A stretch of 64,000 bases of DNA from contig NZ_FOGU01000010.1 in NCBI RefSeq assembly GCF_900111315.1, positions 1-64,000 of the forward strand. The letters run 5' to 3'. Under the pieces are notes generated by a model that was not told where the DNA came from, searched no databases, and saw only the letters and a program-made list of their open reading frames with translations. Made by a program: the position numbers and the translations under genes. The DNA comes from Tranquillimonas rosea. Its GTDB lineage: Bacteria > Pseudomonadota > Alphaproteobacteria > Rhodobacterales > Rhodobacteraceae. This document shows, piece by piece, positions 26,282 through 36,665 of the stretch (the first letter of the stretch is position 1; each line of letters starts with the position of its first letter).

Positions 26282-26976
26282 TGGACGATCTGAGCTTCCC
26301 CCCGCTGTTCCGCCCGCATGCCACGCGCGATCCGTTCCACGCGGCGGTCGAGGCCGCCCGCGGCGGATCCGAGCCTGGCCTGGTCTGCCACGACATCCAG
26401 GCCGACACGCTGCGCGCCGCGATCGCCTTCGTTCCCGCGCTGCCGCTGAAACAGGCGGTCACTGCGCTGCCCGTGTGCGGCGTAGGATTCCAGAATGCCT
26501 TCGGCGCGCTGTCACCGCCGAACGTGGCCGTGCATCTCGACTGGGACGGCGGCGTGCGGATCAACGGCGCACTGGCCGGGCGGCTCCAGATGACGGCGGA
26601 CAGGTCCGATCCCGAGGCCGAGCCGGACTGGCTGGTCGTGGGGCTGGAACTCGACCTGATGCCGCGGAGCGACGATCCCGGCGCCGAGCCGGACCGCACC
26701 TCGCTCTACGACGAGGGCTGCGGCGACATCGATCCGCCGCGGCTGCTCGAGGCTTGGGTGCGCCACACGCTCACGTGGATCAACACCTGGCTGGAAGAGG
26801 GCGTGAAGCCTGTCCACGCCGAGTGGTCGCAGCTGGTGCACGGGCAGGGTGGCCCGATCACGGTCGAGGGCGACGAGGGCACGTTCGTCGGCGTCGACGA
26901 GGGGCTCGGCCTGCTCATCAAGTCGGACGAGGAAACCCGGCTGATCCCTCTGACACGGCTGCTCAAGGAGGTCTGA
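26281..26976 (+). CDS. biotin/lipoate-ligase-like protein with DUF4444 domain
   Basis: A 231-residue protein. The main part resembles the biotin/lipoate A/B ligase fold (LPLKQAVTALPVCGVGFQNAFGAL, VHLDWDGGVRINGALAGRLQ, DWLVVGLELDLMP). The end (GEGTFVGVDEGLGLLIKSDEETRLIPLTRLL region) is the DUF4444 C-terminal barrel. The ATG overlaps the Mrp stop by one base (TGATG); the longer frame reading into mrp is spurious. The classical ligase lysine/GRGRxGR motif is not evident, so ligase activity is uncertain. Its constant position in formate dehydrogenase loci suggests an accessory role. Confidence 0.78.
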   Translation: MDDLSFPPLFRPHATRDPFHAAVEAARGGSEPGLVCHDIQADTLRAAIAFVPALPLKQAVTALPVCGVGFQNAFGALSPPNVAVHLDWDGGVRINGALAGRLQMTADRSDPEAEPDWLVVGLELDLMPRSDDPGAEPDRTSLYDEGCGDIDPPRLLEAWVRHTLTWINTWLEEGVKPVHAEWSQLVHGQGGPITVEGDEGTFVGVDEGLGLLIKSDEETRLIPLTRLLKEV

Positions 26977-26979
26977 GCG

Positions 26980-27462
26980 ATGAACCTCGCCCGCGCGATC
27001 CATTTCGACGAGAGCGACCGCAACGTGTTCCATTCGCCGGCGCGGACCGGCGAATGGTGCGTCTCGGGCGGGTTCGAATTCTCGAACTGGACCGAGGGCG
27101 ACCTGAGCGGAAAGGCCCGGCAGGCCTTCTCGAACGGTTGGCTGGGGCTCGAGACCTTCGGCCGCGTCACCTTTGTCGCCGTCACCAAGGTCGAGCCCGC
27201 CGAGGTCGAGACCTTGGCAAGGTCCCTCGCGAACCACTTCGTGCATTTCTACGGCGCGCCCTCGATCGATGCCGCGCTGCCCGTCGCGCGGGACGAGATT
27301 GCGCAGATGTCCGAACTTTGCGACGAGCACGATCAGAACACCCTGCTGACAGTCGCTCGCGAGCTGACCGACACCGGCGTGCGCGAAAGCTATCGCGTCA
27401 TCGCGGCCGAGGCGGCGGGGCTGGAGCAATTCGCGATCCACGTCGATCAGGACGACGGCTGA
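26980..27462 (+). CDS. DUF6505 family protein
   Basis: A 160-residue cytosolic protein starting MNLARAIHFDESDRNVFHSP, with GEWCVSGGFEFSNW and FVAVTKVEPAEVETLARSLANHFVHFYG. It matches the DUF6505 family that accompanies formate dehydrogenase accessory genes. It begins 3 bases after the DUF4444 protein and ends the plus-strand run. No catalytic motif is apparent; function unknown. Confidence 0.75.
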   Translation: MNLARAIHFDESDRNVFHSPARTGEWCVSGGFEFSNWTEGDLSGKARQAFSNGWLGLETFGRVTFVAVTKVEPAEVETLARSLANHFVHFYGAPSIDAALPVARDEIAQMSELCDEHDQNTLLTVARELTDTGVRESYRVIAAEAAGLEQFAIHVDQDDG

Positions 27463-27491
27463 CCGAAGCTCTTCGCTTCGCGTAATTTTGC

Positions 27492-27525
27492 TGCACTCGC
27501 GGGGATTTCGCCCCCGGCGAGTGCA
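27492..27525 (+). terminator. strong stem-loop after the DUF6505 gene
   Basis: TGCACTCGC plus GGGG pairs with CCCC plus GCGAGTGCA around an ATTTCG loop, with a two-base CG bulge. It lies 30 bases after the DUF6505 stop and is followed by TACGTTCTTCT rather than a clean T-run. It may terminate the formate dehydrogenase accessory operon or form part of the 5' leader of the next gene. Confidence 0.5.
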
Positions 27526-27590
27526 TACGTTCTTCTAAGGACCGGCGGGCTGTGGAACGATCCCGCGAGCCCGCCGCCCGAAGGATGCCC

Positions 27591-30500
27591 ATGTCGATCA
27601 CCGCCTCGATCCACCACCTGACGCAGTATCGCTACGACCGTCTCGTCACGCTGGCCCCCCAGATCATTCGCCTGCGGCCCGCGCCGCACAGCCGGACGCG
27701 CGTGATCTCCCATTCCCTTCAGGTGACGCCGCGCACGCACTTCGTGAACCATCAGCAGGATGTCTACGGCAACTGGCTGGCGCGGTTCGTTTTCCCCGAG
27801 CCGGTGCGCGAACTGAAGATCGAGGTCGACCTGACCGCCGACATGTCCGTCTACAACCCGTTCGACTTCTTCGTCGAGGAAAGCGCCGAGGCGTGGCCGT
27901 TCGAGTATCCGTCTGACATCCGGGACGACCTGGCCGTCTATCTGCGGACCGAGCCGGTGGGTCCGCATCTGCGGGCCTTCCTCGACACGATTCCGCGAGA
28001 CGAGCAACGCACCGTCGATTTCGTCGTCGGCCTCAACAGCCGGATCGCCGAAACGGTCGGTTATGTCATCCGCATGGAGCCGGGGGTGCAGACGCCCGAG
28101 CAGACCTTCGAGCGGAGCACAGGCTCGTGCCGCGACAGCTCGTGGTTGCTGGTGCAGGTGCTGCGCAACCTCGGCCTCGCGGCGCGCTTTGTCTCGGGCT
28201 ATCTGATCCAGCTCAAGCCCGACCTGAAGGCGCTGGATGGCCCTTCGGGCACCGAGCACGACTTCACCGATCTGCACGCCTGGGTCGAGGTCTATCTGCC
28301 GGGTGCGGGCTGGATCGGTCTCGATCCGACATCGGGCCTGCTGGCGGGCGAAAGCCACATCCCGCTGGCGGCGACGCCGCACTATCGCACCGCGGCCCCG
28401 ATCGCCGGCGGTTTCACCGCAGCGGGCCAGCCCGAGGTCGAGTTCAACTTCGACATGACGGTGATCCGCACGGCCGAGCATCCGCGCATAACCAAGCCGT
28501 TCTCGGACGAAAGCTGGGACGCGCTGAATGCCCTGGGGCAAAGGGTCGACGCCGCGCTGGCCGAGGGGGACGTGCGCCTGACGATGGGCGGCGAGCCGAC
28601 CTTCGTCTCGATCGACGATTTCGAGGCGCCGGAATGGAACACCGAGGCCGTCGGCCCCACGAAGCGCGCGCTGGCCGACGACCTGATCCGCCGTCTGCGC
28701 CAGCGTTTCGCACCCGGCGGCTTCCTGCATTACGGCCAGGGCAAGTGGTATCCGGGCGAAACCCTGCCGCGCTGGACCTTCTCGCTGTATTGGCGAAAGG
28801 ACGGCAGACCGATCTGGCGCGACCCGGTGCTGATCGCCGGTGAGACCGCGCAGACCGGCGCCGCGCCCGAAACCGCCCGGGCCTTCCTGGAAGGGATGGC
28901 CGAGCGGCTGGGCGTCGATCCCGCCATGACGCTGCCGGCCTACGAGGATCCCGCCGAGTGGCTGGTCAGGGAACAGAACCTGCCCGAAAACGTCACGCCC
29001 GAGAACGCGCGCCTGAAAGACCCCGAGGAACGGCACAGGATCGCGACCGTCTTCAACCGCGGCCTGACGACGCCCAGCGGCTATGTCCTGCCGATCCAGG
29101 AACAGCAAGCGCGCGCCTCGGGCCGGCGCTGGCGGACCGAGCGGTGGACGCTGCGCCGGGGCCATGTCTTTCTCGTGCCCGGCGACAGTCCCGTCGGGTA
29201 TCGCATCCCGCTGAACGCGCTGCCCTACGTGCCACCGGCCAACTATCCCTATACGTATATCGTCGACCCGACCGTCCCGCGCGGTCCCTTGCCCGACCAC
29301 GCCTCCCGGCACGGCAACGGCACGACCGGTCCCGCCCAACGGACCAGCCACGTCACCGCCGCGGCGCCGGTGCAGGACGTCATCCGGCAGGAGATCGCGC
29401 CGGAGGGCGAGCCGGTGCGCACCGCGCTGTCGGTCGAACCGCGCGACGGCCGTCTCTGCGTGTTCATGCCGCCCTGCGAAAGCCTGGAGGGGTATCTCGA
29501 CCTTGTCGCCGCGGCCGAGGACACCGCCGCGGCCATGAAGCTGCCGGTGCATATCGAGGGCTACGCGCCCCCGCACGATCCGCGGATGAACGTGATCCGT
29601 GTCGCGCCCGATCCCGGCGTGATCGAGGTCAACATCCACCCCGCCGACACCTGGCAGGACTGCGTCGCCACGACCGAGGCGATCTACGAGGAGGCGCGGC
29701 AATCCCGCCTTGGCGCCGACAAGTTCATGATCGACGGGCGCCACACCGGCACCGGGGGCGGCAACCACGTCGTCGTTGGCGGGGCCACCCCGAACGACAG
29801 CCCGTTCCTGCGCCGGCCTGACATGCTGCGGTCGCTGATCCTGCACTGGAACCGGCATCCCTCTCTCTCCTACCTCTTCGCCGGGCTCTTCATCGGCCCG
29901 ACATCGCAGGCGCCGCGGATCGACGAGGCGCGGCACGACAGCCTTTACGAGCTGGAAATCGCTTTGGCGCAGATCCCCGACCCGGGCGATGGACCGCCGC
30001 CGCAGCCCTGGCTCGTGGACCGGCTGCTGCGGAACATTCTGATCGACGTCACCGGCAACACCCACCGGGCCGAGATCTGCATCGACAAGCTCTATTCTCC
30101 CGACGGTCCGACGGGCCGGCTGGGACTGGTGGAATTCCGCGGCTTCGAGATGCCGCCCAACGCCCGTATGAGCCTGGCCCAGCAGCTTCTGATGCGCGCG
30201 CTGATCGCCCGCTTCTGGCAGAGTCCGCTCAAGGGCGCGCCGGTGCGCTGGGGAACCTCGCTGCACGACCGGTTCATGCTACCCGAACACATCTGGGCCG
30301 ACTTCCGAGAGGTCCTCGCCGACCTGCGCGACCATGGTTTCGAGATGTCCGAGGACTGGTTCCGGGCGCTGGCCGAGTTCCGCTTTCCGTTCTGCGGCGA
30401 GGTCACCTACGAGGGCGCGACGCTGGAACTCCGCCAGGCGCTCGAGCCGTGGCACGTGCTGGGCGAGACCGGCGCGATCGGCGGCACCGTGCGCTACACC

Positions 30501-30932
30501 GACAGCTCGGTCGAACGCCTGCAGGTCAAGCTGAGCGGCGCCGATCCCGACCGCTACACGGTCACGTGCAACGGCCGCATCGTGCCCCTCCGGCCGGGGC
30601 TCGAGGCGGGGTCGGCGGTCGGGGGCGTGCGGTTCAAGGCGTGGCAGCCCGCGCTGGCCCTGCATCCGACACTGCCCGTCGATGCGCCGCTGACCTTCGA
30701 CATCTATGACCGCTGGACAGGCCGGGCCGTCGGCGGCTGCACCTATCACGTCGCCCATCCGGGAGGCCGCAACTACGAGACTTTCCCGGTCAACGGCAAC
30801 GAGGCCGAGGCCCGCCGGCTGGCACGGTTCGAGGCCCACGGCCACCGGCCCGGCCGCTACGATCCTCCGGCCGAGACCCCGCATCCCGAGGCGCCCATGA
30901 CCCTCGATCTGCGGCGGCCTCCAGGGGTGTGA
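27591..30932 (+). CDS. transglutaminase-like / DUF2126 protein
   Basis: A 1113-residue protein. The N-terminal half holds a bacterial transglutaminase/protease-like domain with visible triad Cys180 (TGSCRDSSW), His229 (DLHAWVEV) and Asp245 (GLDPTSGL), preceded by the family beta domain ([12 protein letters not shown]). From about residue 300 to the end lies the long DUF2126 region, for example [50 protein letters not shown] and [11 protein letters not shown]. The MGGEPT and GTGGGNH segments suggest an ATP-grasp/amidoligase-related fold. Start [10 protein letters not shown] at 27591 with AAGGA 5 bases upstream; an alternative ATG is 6 bases earlier. First of three genes thought to make and trim peptide-type tags. 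Confidence 0.92.
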   Translation: MSITASIHHLTQYRYDRLVTLAPQIIRLRPAPHSRTRVISHSLQVTPRTHFVNHQQDVYGNWLARFVFPEPVRELKIEVDLTADMSVYNPFDFFVEESAEAWPFEYPSDIRDDLAVYLRTEPVGPHLRAFLDTIPRDEQRTVDFVVGLNSRIAETVGYVIRMEPGVQTPEQTFERSTGSCRDSSWLLVQVLRNLGLAARFVSGYLIQLKPDLKALDGPSGTEHDFTDLHAWVEVYLPGAGWIGLDPTSGLLAGESHIPLAATPHYRTAAPIAGGFTAAGQPEVEFNFDMTVIRTAEHPRITKPFSDESWDALNALGQRVDAALAEGDVRLTMGGEPTFVSIDDFEAPEWNTEAVGPTKRALADDLIRRLRQRFAPGGFLHYGQGKWYPGETLPRWTFSLYWRKDGRPIWRDPVLIAGETAQTGAAPETARAFLEGMAERLGVDPAMTLPAYEDPAEWLVREQNLPENVTPENARLKDPEERHRIATVFNRGLTTPSGYVLPIQEQQARASGRRWRTERWTLRRGHVFLVPGDSPVGYRIPLNALPYVPPANYPYTYIVDPTVPRGPLPDHASRHGNGTTGPAQRTSHVTAAAPVQDVIRQEIAPEGEPVRTALSVEPRDGRLCVFMPPCESLEGYLDLVAAAEDTAAAMKLPVHIEGYAPPHDPRMNVIRVAPDPGVIEVNIHPADTWQDCVATTEAIYEEARQSRLGADKFMIDGRHTGTGGGNHVVVGGATPNDSPFLRRPDMLRSLILHWNRHPSLSYLFAGLFIGPTSQAPRIDEARHDSLYELEIALAQIPDPGDGPPPQPWLVDRLLRNILIDVTGNTHRAEICIDKLYSPDGPTGRLGLVEFRGFEMPPNARMSLAQQLLMRALIARFWQSPLKGAPVRWGTSLHDRFMLPEHIWADFREVLADLRDHGFEMSEDWFRALAEFRFPFCGEVTYEGATLELRQALEPWHVLGETGAIGGTVRYTDSSVERLQVKLSGADPDRYTVTCNGRIVPLRPGLEAGSAVGGVRFKAWQPALALHPTLPVDAPLTFDIYDRWTGRAVGGCTYHVAHPGGRNYETFPVNGNEAEARRLARFEAHGHRPGRYDPPAETPHPEAPMTLDLRRPPGV

Positions 30933-30933
30933 G

Positions 30934-33318
30934 ATGACGGGGGACGGCGAACAGGACTGGTCCGGCGGCTACGCGCCCCAGCCTGGCGTGCCGGACGAGC
31001 TGATGACGGCCGACGGCAGCATCCGCCCCGCCTGGGCCGCGTTCCACGCCCATCTCAGCCGGCTCGACCGCGACGAGCTGTCCCGACGCTTCGCGCTGGG
31101 CGACCAGTATCTCCGCGACGCGGGCGTTTTCTTCCGGCAGTACGGCGACCCGGACGCGACCGAGCGCGCCTGGCCGCTCTCGCACATCCCGATGATACTG
31201 GGCCGACAGGATCACGGGGCGATCGAAGAGGGGCTCGTCCAGCGCGCCGAGCTTCTGGAACGGGTGATGGCCGACCTCTACGGCGCGGGCAGCCTCGTGC
31301 GGAACGGACAGCTACCCGCCCGTCTCGTGGCTCAGAATCCCGAATGGCTCCGGCCCCTCGTCGGCCTGACGCCACGCGGCGGCCACTTCCTGCATTTCCT
31401 GGCGTTTGAGCTGGGCCGCAGCCCCGACGGCACCTGGTTCGTGCTGGGTGACCGGACACAGGCCCCGTCGGGCGCCGGCTTCGCGGTCGAGAACCGGCTG
31501 GCGACCTCGCGCGTCTTTCCCGACTTCTACGCGCGCGGCGATATCCACCGGCTCGCGGGCTTCTTCCGGCGGTTCCGCGATGGCCTGAACGACCTCAAGG
31601 GCGCCGAGGCCGAACGGATCGGCATCCTGTCGCCCGGCCCGCTGAACGACACCTATTTCGAACACGCCTACATCGCCCGCTACCTCGGCTTCATGCTGCT
31701 CGAGGGCGAGGACCTGATCGTCCGCGACGGCCGGGTGATGGTGCGCACGGTGGCCGGTCCGCAGCCGGTCGACGTGCTCTGGCGGCGCCTCGATTCCCGC
31801 TTCGCGGACCCGCTGGAGCTTGACCAGGCATCGGCGATCGGCACGCCCGGCATGGTCGGGGCGATCCGGTCGGGCAACCTGACGATGGTCAACGCGCTCG
31901 GCTCCGGCGTACTCGAGACCCGCGCCTTTCTCGCCTTCCTGCCGCGCATCTGCCGCGCGCTCCTGGGCGAGCCGCTGAAGATGCCCAACATCGCGACCTG
32001 GTGGTGCGGCCAGACGGCCGAGCGCGACTACACCAAGGCCAACGCCCACCGCGTGATGATCGGCCCGGCGATGTCCCAGCGCCTGCCCTTCGAGGACGAG
32101 GAGACGACGGCCCTCGGCGCCTGGGCCCGGGACAGCGCGCGGCAGGCCGTGGACGACTGGCTCGACCGCGAGGGCGCCCACGTGGTCGGGCAGGAGGCGG
32201 TTACCCTGTCGACCACGCCCGCCTTTGTTGACGGACGCCTGCGTCCCCGCCCGATGACGCTGCGGGTGTTCCTTGCGCGAGGGGCCGAAGGCTGGCGGAT
32301 GATGCCCGGCGGCTATGCCCGGATCGGCCTGGGCGACGACCCCACGGCGATCGGCATGCAGGCCGGAGGCTCGGTGGCCGACGTCTGGGTCCGCGCGGAC
32401 GAATCCGTCTCCCCCGAAAGCATGATCGCCGGCCCCGCCACCTTTACCCGCGCGCGGCGCGGCGTGCTTCCGTCGCGGGCGGCCGATAACCTCTACTGGC
32501 TCGGCCGCTACGTCGACCGCGCCGAAAGCGCGATCCGCATGCTGCGCTGCTACCACCTGCGCCTCGCCGAAAGCGGCGAGCGTCCCGCGCCGATCCTCGA
32601 CCGGATCGCGGGGTACCTGGCGCAATACGGCCTCGACCCGCGCACGGAACCGATCCCGGCGGGCGTCTGCGCCACCCTGGACGCAGCGCAGGCCAGCGCC
32701 GGAAAGGTGCGCGACCGCTTTTCCGTCGACGGCTGGACCGCGCTGACCGGGCTGGCCCGCGCGGCCCGCGACAGCACCGACCGCTTGGCGCCGGGGGACG
32801 AGACCGCGCGCACCCTGGGCGAGCTGCTGCGCCAGATCGCCGGCTTCACCGGCCTCGTGCAGGACAACATGTTCCGCTTCACCGGCTGGCGGTTCCTCAC
32901 CATCGGCCGGGCGCTGGAGCGGGCCGACCGGATGGCGGCGGTGCTGGCGGACTTCGCCGATCCCGGTGCGCCGGCGGGGTCGCTCGACGTCGCGGTCGAG
33001 GCGGCCGACAGCGTGATGTCGCACCGCCGCCGCTACGCGGTCGAGACGAACCGCGCCACGGTCGTCGACCTGCTCGCGCTCGACACGCTGAACCCGCGCG
33101 CGATCCTCCACCAGCTCGGCCGCATCCGCGAACAGGTCGGCTGCCTTCCGGGGGCCGAGGTCGAGGGCCAGATGTCGGACCTGAGCCGGGCGGTGCTCCG
33201 CGCCCATACCGGGCTGGCGGTGCGGATGCCGGCCGACATCGACACCCCGGTCCTGACCGACCTGCGCCGCGAGATCGCGGGCCTGTCGGAACTGCTGGGG
33301 CGGGATTACCTGCGCTGA
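30934..33318 (+). CDS. circularly permuted ATP-grasp / alpha-E domain fusion protein
   Basis: A 794-residue protein joining two families usually encoded apart. Residues 1 to about 470 are the circularly permuted ATP-grasp type (LTPRGGHFLHFLAFELGRSPDGTW, VIGDRTQ-like VLGDRTQAPSG, LSPGPLNDTYFEHAYIARYLGFMLLEGEDL, NIATWWCG). From about 505 comes the all-helical alpha-E domain (LPSRAADNLYWLGRYVDRAESAIRMLR, the diagnostic start). It starts one base after the DUF2126 stop and ends 11 bases before the next transglutaminase. By family it is predicted to ligate amino acids or peptides using ATP; the product is unknown. Confidence 0.92.
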   Translation: MTGDGEQDWSGGYAPQPGVPDELMTADGSIRPAWAAFHAHLSRLDRDELSRRFALGDQYLRDAGVFFRQYGDPDATERAWPLSHIPMILGRQDHGAIEEGLVQRAELLERVMADLYGAGSLVRNGQLPARLVAQNPEWLRPLVGLTPRGGHFLHFLAFELGRSPDGTWFVLGDRTQAPSGAGFAVENRLATSRVFPDFYARGDIHRLAGFFRRFRDGLNDLKGAEAERIGILSPGPLNDTYFEHAYIARYLGFMLLEGEDLIVRDGRVMVRTVAGPQPVDVLWRRLDSRFADPLELDQASAIGTPGMVGAIRSGNLTMVNALGSGVLETRAFLAFLPRICRALLGEPLKMPNIATWWCGQTAERDYTKANAHRVMIGPAMSQRLPFEDEETTALGAWARDSARQAVDDWLDREGAHVVGQEAVTLSTTPAFVDGRLRPRPMTLRVFLARGAEGWRMMPGGYARIGLGDDPTAIGMQAGGSVADVWVRADESVSPESMIAGPATFTRARRGVLPSRAADNLYWLGRYVDRAESAIRMLRCYHLRLAESGERPAPILDRIAGYLAQYGLDPRTEPIPAGVCATLDAAQASAGKVRDRFSVDGWTALTGLARAARDSTDRLAPGDETARTLGELLRQIAGFTGLVQDNMFRFTGWRFLTIGRALERADRMAAVLADFADPGAPAGSLDVAVEAADSVMSHRRRYAVETNRATVVDLLALDTLNPRAILHQLGRIREQVGCLPGAEVEGQMSDLSRAVLRAHTGLAVRMPADIDTPVLTDLRREIAGLSELLGRDYLR

Positions 33319-33329
33319 GGGGGAGGGCG

Positions 33330-34208
33330 ATGATCTACGACATCACCGCGCGGATCACGACAAGCTACATCCCCGCCGCCGGCGCGGGCCGCCACGTGGT
33401 GCGGCTCGAACCGCTGTCGATCCCCGGCACCCAGCGGCTGATCGCGGGAGAGGTCCGCGCCGATCCGCCGCCCGACGAACGCCTCGACCGGACCGACTTC
33501 TTCGGCAACGCCGTGACCGAATGTGCCTATCTCGCGGGGCTCGACGCGCTGACCTTCTCGCTCCGGGCCACGGTCGAGCGGCTGGCGCAGCCGGTGACGC
33601 TGGACCTCTCGCCGCCGCTCCCCCGCCTCGCGGCCGAGCTGGACGAGAGGCCGAGCCTCGCCGCGGACGCGCCGCACCACTTCCTCGCCGCCTCCGACCG
33701 CGTCGCGCCGCTCCCCGCGATCACCCGCTATGCCCGCGAGGTCACGGCAGGCGCGTCGACCACGCTCGAGACGGTGCGCGCCCTTGGCGCCGCGCTGCAC
33801 CGCGACATGAGCTTCGACCCGTCGGCCACCACGGTCGAGACCCTGCCGATCGAGGCGTTCGAGGCCCGCCATGGCGTCTGCCAGGATTTCGCCCACGTGA
33901 TGATCGCGGCGCTGCGCGGCCTGGGCGTGCCCGCCGCCTACGTGTCGGGCTTCCTGCGCACGCTGCCGCCGCCGGGACAGGAGCGCCTCGAGGGCGCTGA
34001 TGCCATGCATGCGTGGATCCGCGCCTGGACCGGGATCGAGACCGGCTGGATCGAGTTCGACCCGACGAACGACTGCCTCGCCGGCACCGACCACATCGTC
34101 GTCGGCTACGGCCGGGATTACGGCGACGTCGCCCCGGTCCGCGGCATCCTGCGCCTGTCCGGCCGCCAGAAGGGCACCCAGGCCGTCGACGTCGTCCCGC
34201 GCCCCTGA
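33330..34208 (+). CDS. transglutaminase-like cysteine peptidase/ligase
   Basis: A 292-residue cytosolic protein: N-terminal beta domain (MIYDITARITTSYIPAAGAGRH) and a transglutaminase core with Cys184 (HGVCQDFAH), His227 (AMHAWIRAW) and Asp244 (EFDPTND). It completes the three-gene set with DUF2126 and ATP-grasp/alpha-E. Families of this type usually hydrolyse or form amide bonds. Start ATG with GGGGGAGG just upstream. Confidence 0.9.
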   Translation: MIYDITARITTSYIPAAGAGRHVVRLEPLSIPGTQRLIAGEVRADPPPDERLDRTDFFGNAVTECAYLAGLDALTFSLRATVERLAQPVTLDLSPPLPRLAAELDERPSLAADAPHHFLAASDRVAPLPAITRYAREVTAGASTTLETVRALGAALHRDMSFDPSATTVETLPIEAFEARHGVCQDFAHVMIAALRGLGVPAAYVSGFLRTLPPPGQERLEGADAMHAWIRAWTGIETGWIEFDPTNDCLAGTDHIVVGYGRDYGDVAPVRGILRLSGRQKGTQAVDVVPRP

Positions 34209-34209
34209 T

Positions 34210-34258
34210 CCCCTTCTTCTGTCCCCAAATATCCCGGGGGAGTCGCCGCCAGGCGACG
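34210..34258 (-). terminator. hairpin plus TATTTGG repeat element, copy B
   Basis: On the minus strand the stem GTCGCC-tggc-GGCGAC is followed by TCCCCCGGGATATTTGGGGACAGAAGAAGGGG. It lies downstream of xylB in its reading direction. It shares the order hairpin, C/G run, ATATTTGG and an AGAAG tail with copy A at 5624-5665. The same region shows GGGGG(CAGAG)CCCCC at 34259-34273. Confidence 0.5.
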
Positions 34259-34315
34259 GGGGCAGAGCCCCCTGTAAGATGATGTGCGCCGCTGGCGCGC
34301 CGCTCGACCGGTCTC

Positions 34316-35752
34316 TCAGAATCCGCGCACCGCTCCATAGGCCTCGCGGTAGCGCGCGTGCCCCTCGTCGAACGCCCCGGCCAGCGACGGGTCCGGCTCG
34401 ACGGTCCGGGCGATGGGCGGCGTGGCCGCGATCTCGGGCCCGGCGCCCGTGGCCGCCATCAGCCCAAGCCGCGCCGCGCCGAAGGCCGCGCCGAAATCGC
34501 CCGACTGCGGGACATCCAACGGGATTTGCAGCGCCGTCGCCAGGCAGGACAGCCAGTATTGCGACCGCGCGCCGCCGCCGAGCGCGAGGGCGCGTTCCAG
34601 CTTCGTGCCGGTTGCCGCGAGCGCGTCGCGGCTGTCGCGGAAGGCGAAGGCCACGCCCTCCATCACCGCCCGGGTCGCCGCGGGGCGGTCGGTCGCGTGC
34701 TCCAGTCCCAGGAACGCGCCCCGCACCGAGGCGTCGTTGTGCGGTGTCCGCTCGCCGCCGAGATAGGGCAGGAACAGCGTGCGGCCGGGGGCCTGCAGGT
34801 CGCCCAGGTCGCCGGTCAGCGTGGCCGGGGCGTCGCCGGTCAGCTTGCCCAGCCATTCCAGCGCGTCCGAGGCCGCCAGGATCACGCCCATCTGGTGCCA
34901 GGTGCCGGGCAGGGAGTGGCAGAAGGTGTGCACGGCGGTGTCGGGCGCCGGGCGGTAGCCATCGTTCGCCACCAGAAGGACACCCGATGTCCCGAGCGAC
35001 AGGAACGCCGTGCCGTCCGCCACCACGCCCGCGCCGATGGCAGAGGCGGCGTTGTCTCCGCCGCCGCCCGCCACGACGACGCCGCCGGGTGCGCCCCAGC
35101 GCTCGGCCAGCTTTGCCCGCAGACGGCCCGAGACCTCGCTGCCCTCGACCAGGCGGGGCATGTGGTCGCGCGTCAGGCCGGTGCGCGACAGCAGCTCCTC
35201 GGACCAGTCCCGCGCCCCGGTGTCGAGCCAGGCGGTGCCGGCGGCGTCCGACATCTCGGCCGCGTGCTCGCCCGTCAGCCAGAGCCGCAGGTAATCCTTC
35301 GGCAGCAGGACCTTTGCCGCCTTCGCGAACAGGTCGGGCTCGTGCTCGCGCATCCAGGCCAGCTTGGGCGCGGTGAAACCCGGAAAGACGATGTTGCCGG
35401 TCGTCGCCCGCCAGGCGGGCTCGGAATCCATCGCCGCCGCCTGGGCGTGGCTGCGCGTGTCGTTCCACAGGATGCAGGGCCGCAGCACCTCGTCGCCCGA
35501 ATCCATCACCGTGGCGCCGTGCATGTGCCCCGACAGCCCGATCGAGGCGAGCCCCGACAGGCGCCCGTCGGCGGCCAGCTTGTCCAGCACCGTCTCGGCT
35601 GCGGCGATCCAGTCGGCGGGATCCTGTTCGGACCAGCCGGGATGGGGGCGCGAGACGGAGAGGGGCGCGCTCGCCTCGGCGACGAGCTGCTGGTCGTCGT
35701 CGATCAGCAGGGCCTTGAGGGACGAGGTTCCGAGGTCGAGTCCGAGATGCAT
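34316..35752 (-). CDS. xylB: xylulokinase
   Basis: A 478-residue FGGY-family sugar kinase phosphorylating D-xylulose to xylulose 5-phosphate. Landmarks: N-terminal phosphate loop [22 protein letters not shown] (xylulokinase-type substrate loop), [26 protein letters not shown], catalytic Asp in [12 protein letters not shown], and the adenosine loop [16 protein letters not shown]. It follows the xylose ABC transporter genes after a 115-base gap, so it may be part of the same transcript. No xylose isomerase gene is visible in the window. Confidence 0.93.
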   Translation of the reverse strand: MHLGLDLGTSSLKALLIDDDQQLVAEASAPLSVSRPHPGWSEQDPADWIAAAETVLDKLAADGRLSGLASIGLSGHMHGATVMDSGDEVLRPCILWNDTRSHAQAAAMDSEPAWRATTGNIVFPGFTAPKLAWMREHEPDLFAKAAKVLLPKDYLRLWLTGEHAAEMSDAAGTAWLDTGARDWSEELLSRTGLTRDHMPRLVEGSEVSGRLRAKLAERWGAPGGVVVAGGGGDNAASAIGAGVVADGTAFLSLGTSGVLLVANDGYRPAPDTAVHTFCHSLPGTWHQMGVILAASDALEWLGKLTGDAPATLTGDLGDLQAPGRTLFLPYLGGERTPHNDASVRGAFLGLEHATDRPAATRAVMEGVAFAFRDSRDALAATGTKLERALALGGGARSQYWLSCLATALQIPLDVPQSGDFGAAFGAARLGLMAATGAGPEIAATPPIARTVEPDPSLAGAFDEGHARYREAYGAVRGF

Positions 35753-35867
35753 GGCGGCGCGTATCCCTGTTGCCTAAAACGTCGTGCGGCGGACGATCAC
35801 CGCCCGCCGCACCATTGTCCAGATCGCGCCGGAACCCAAGGGGCCCGGCCACGGTCGGCCGCCGCGC

Positions 35868-36665
35868 TCAGGCGGCCTTCTCGGGCTGCTTGCCCAGGAT
35901 GATCATGCCGAGGATGTCGTCGTCGGTGACATCCTCGACCCGCTCGGTGCCGACGAGCTGGCCGTTCTTCATCACGCTGACCCGGTCGCATAGATCCATC
36001 ACGTCATGGATGTCGTGGCTGATCAGGAAGATGCCGATGCCCTGCTTCTTCAGCTCCTGCACCAGTTCGGCGACCATCTTGGTCTCCTGCGGGCCGAGAG
36101 CCGCCGTGGGCTCGTCCATGATCAGGATCTTGGCGTTGAAATAGACCGCGCGGGCGATGGCGACCGACTGCCGCTGGCCGCCGGAGAGCGCCTTCACCGG
36201 GTCGGCGAACTTTTTGAAGTTCGAGTTCAGTCGGCCCATGATCTTTCGCGTCTCGGCCTCCATCGCCGCGTCGTCAACGAAGCCCATCGGCGTCGTCAGC
36301 TCACGACCGAGAAAGAGGTTCGAGGCGGCGTCGAGATTGTCGGCCAGAGCGAGCGTCTGGTAGATCGTCTCGATGTTGTGGGCGCGGGCGTCCCGCGGAT
36401 TGGTGATCTCGACCTTCTCGCCCTCGACGAGGATCTCGCCGGAATCGGCCTTGATCGCGCCGGACAGGACCTTGATCAGCGTCGACTTGCCCGCGCCGTT
36501 ATGGCCCAGCAGGCCGACGACCTCGCCGGGATAGAGATCGACGCTGACGTGGTCGACGGCATGGATGCCGCCGAAGCTGACGCAGATGTCGCGCATCTCG
36601 ACCAGCGGGGTGGTGCCGGGCGAGGTGCCCGTCGGCGGCGGCGCGTTGGTTTCGGTGACGGTCAT
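35868..36665 (-). CDS. xylG: sugar ABC transporter ATP-binding protein (XylG-like, single domain)
   Basis: A 265-residue ATPase. Walker A is [12 protein letters not shown], the ABC signature is [15 protein letters not shown], Walker B is [12 protein letters not shown], and the switch His is in LISHD. It is only half the length of E. coli XylG or RbsA, which contain two ATPase domains, so it acts as a homodimer. It overlaps the permease stop (bases 36665-36667). An in-frame extension further upstream lies inside the permease and was rejected. It energises import by XylH and XylF. Confidence 0.92.
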   Translation of the reverse strand: MTVTETNAPPPTGTSPGTTPLVEMRDICVSFGGIHAVDHVSVDLYPGEVVGLLGHNGAGKSTLIKVLSGAIKADSGEILVEGEKVEITNPRDARAHNIETIYQTLALADNLDAASNLFLGRELTTPMGFVDDAAMEAETRKIMGRLNSNFKKFADPVKALSGGQRQSVAIARAVYFNAKILIMDEPTAALGPQETKMVAELVQELKKQGIGIFLISHDIHDVMDLCDRVSVMKNGQLVGTERVEDVTDDDILGMIILGKQPEKAA

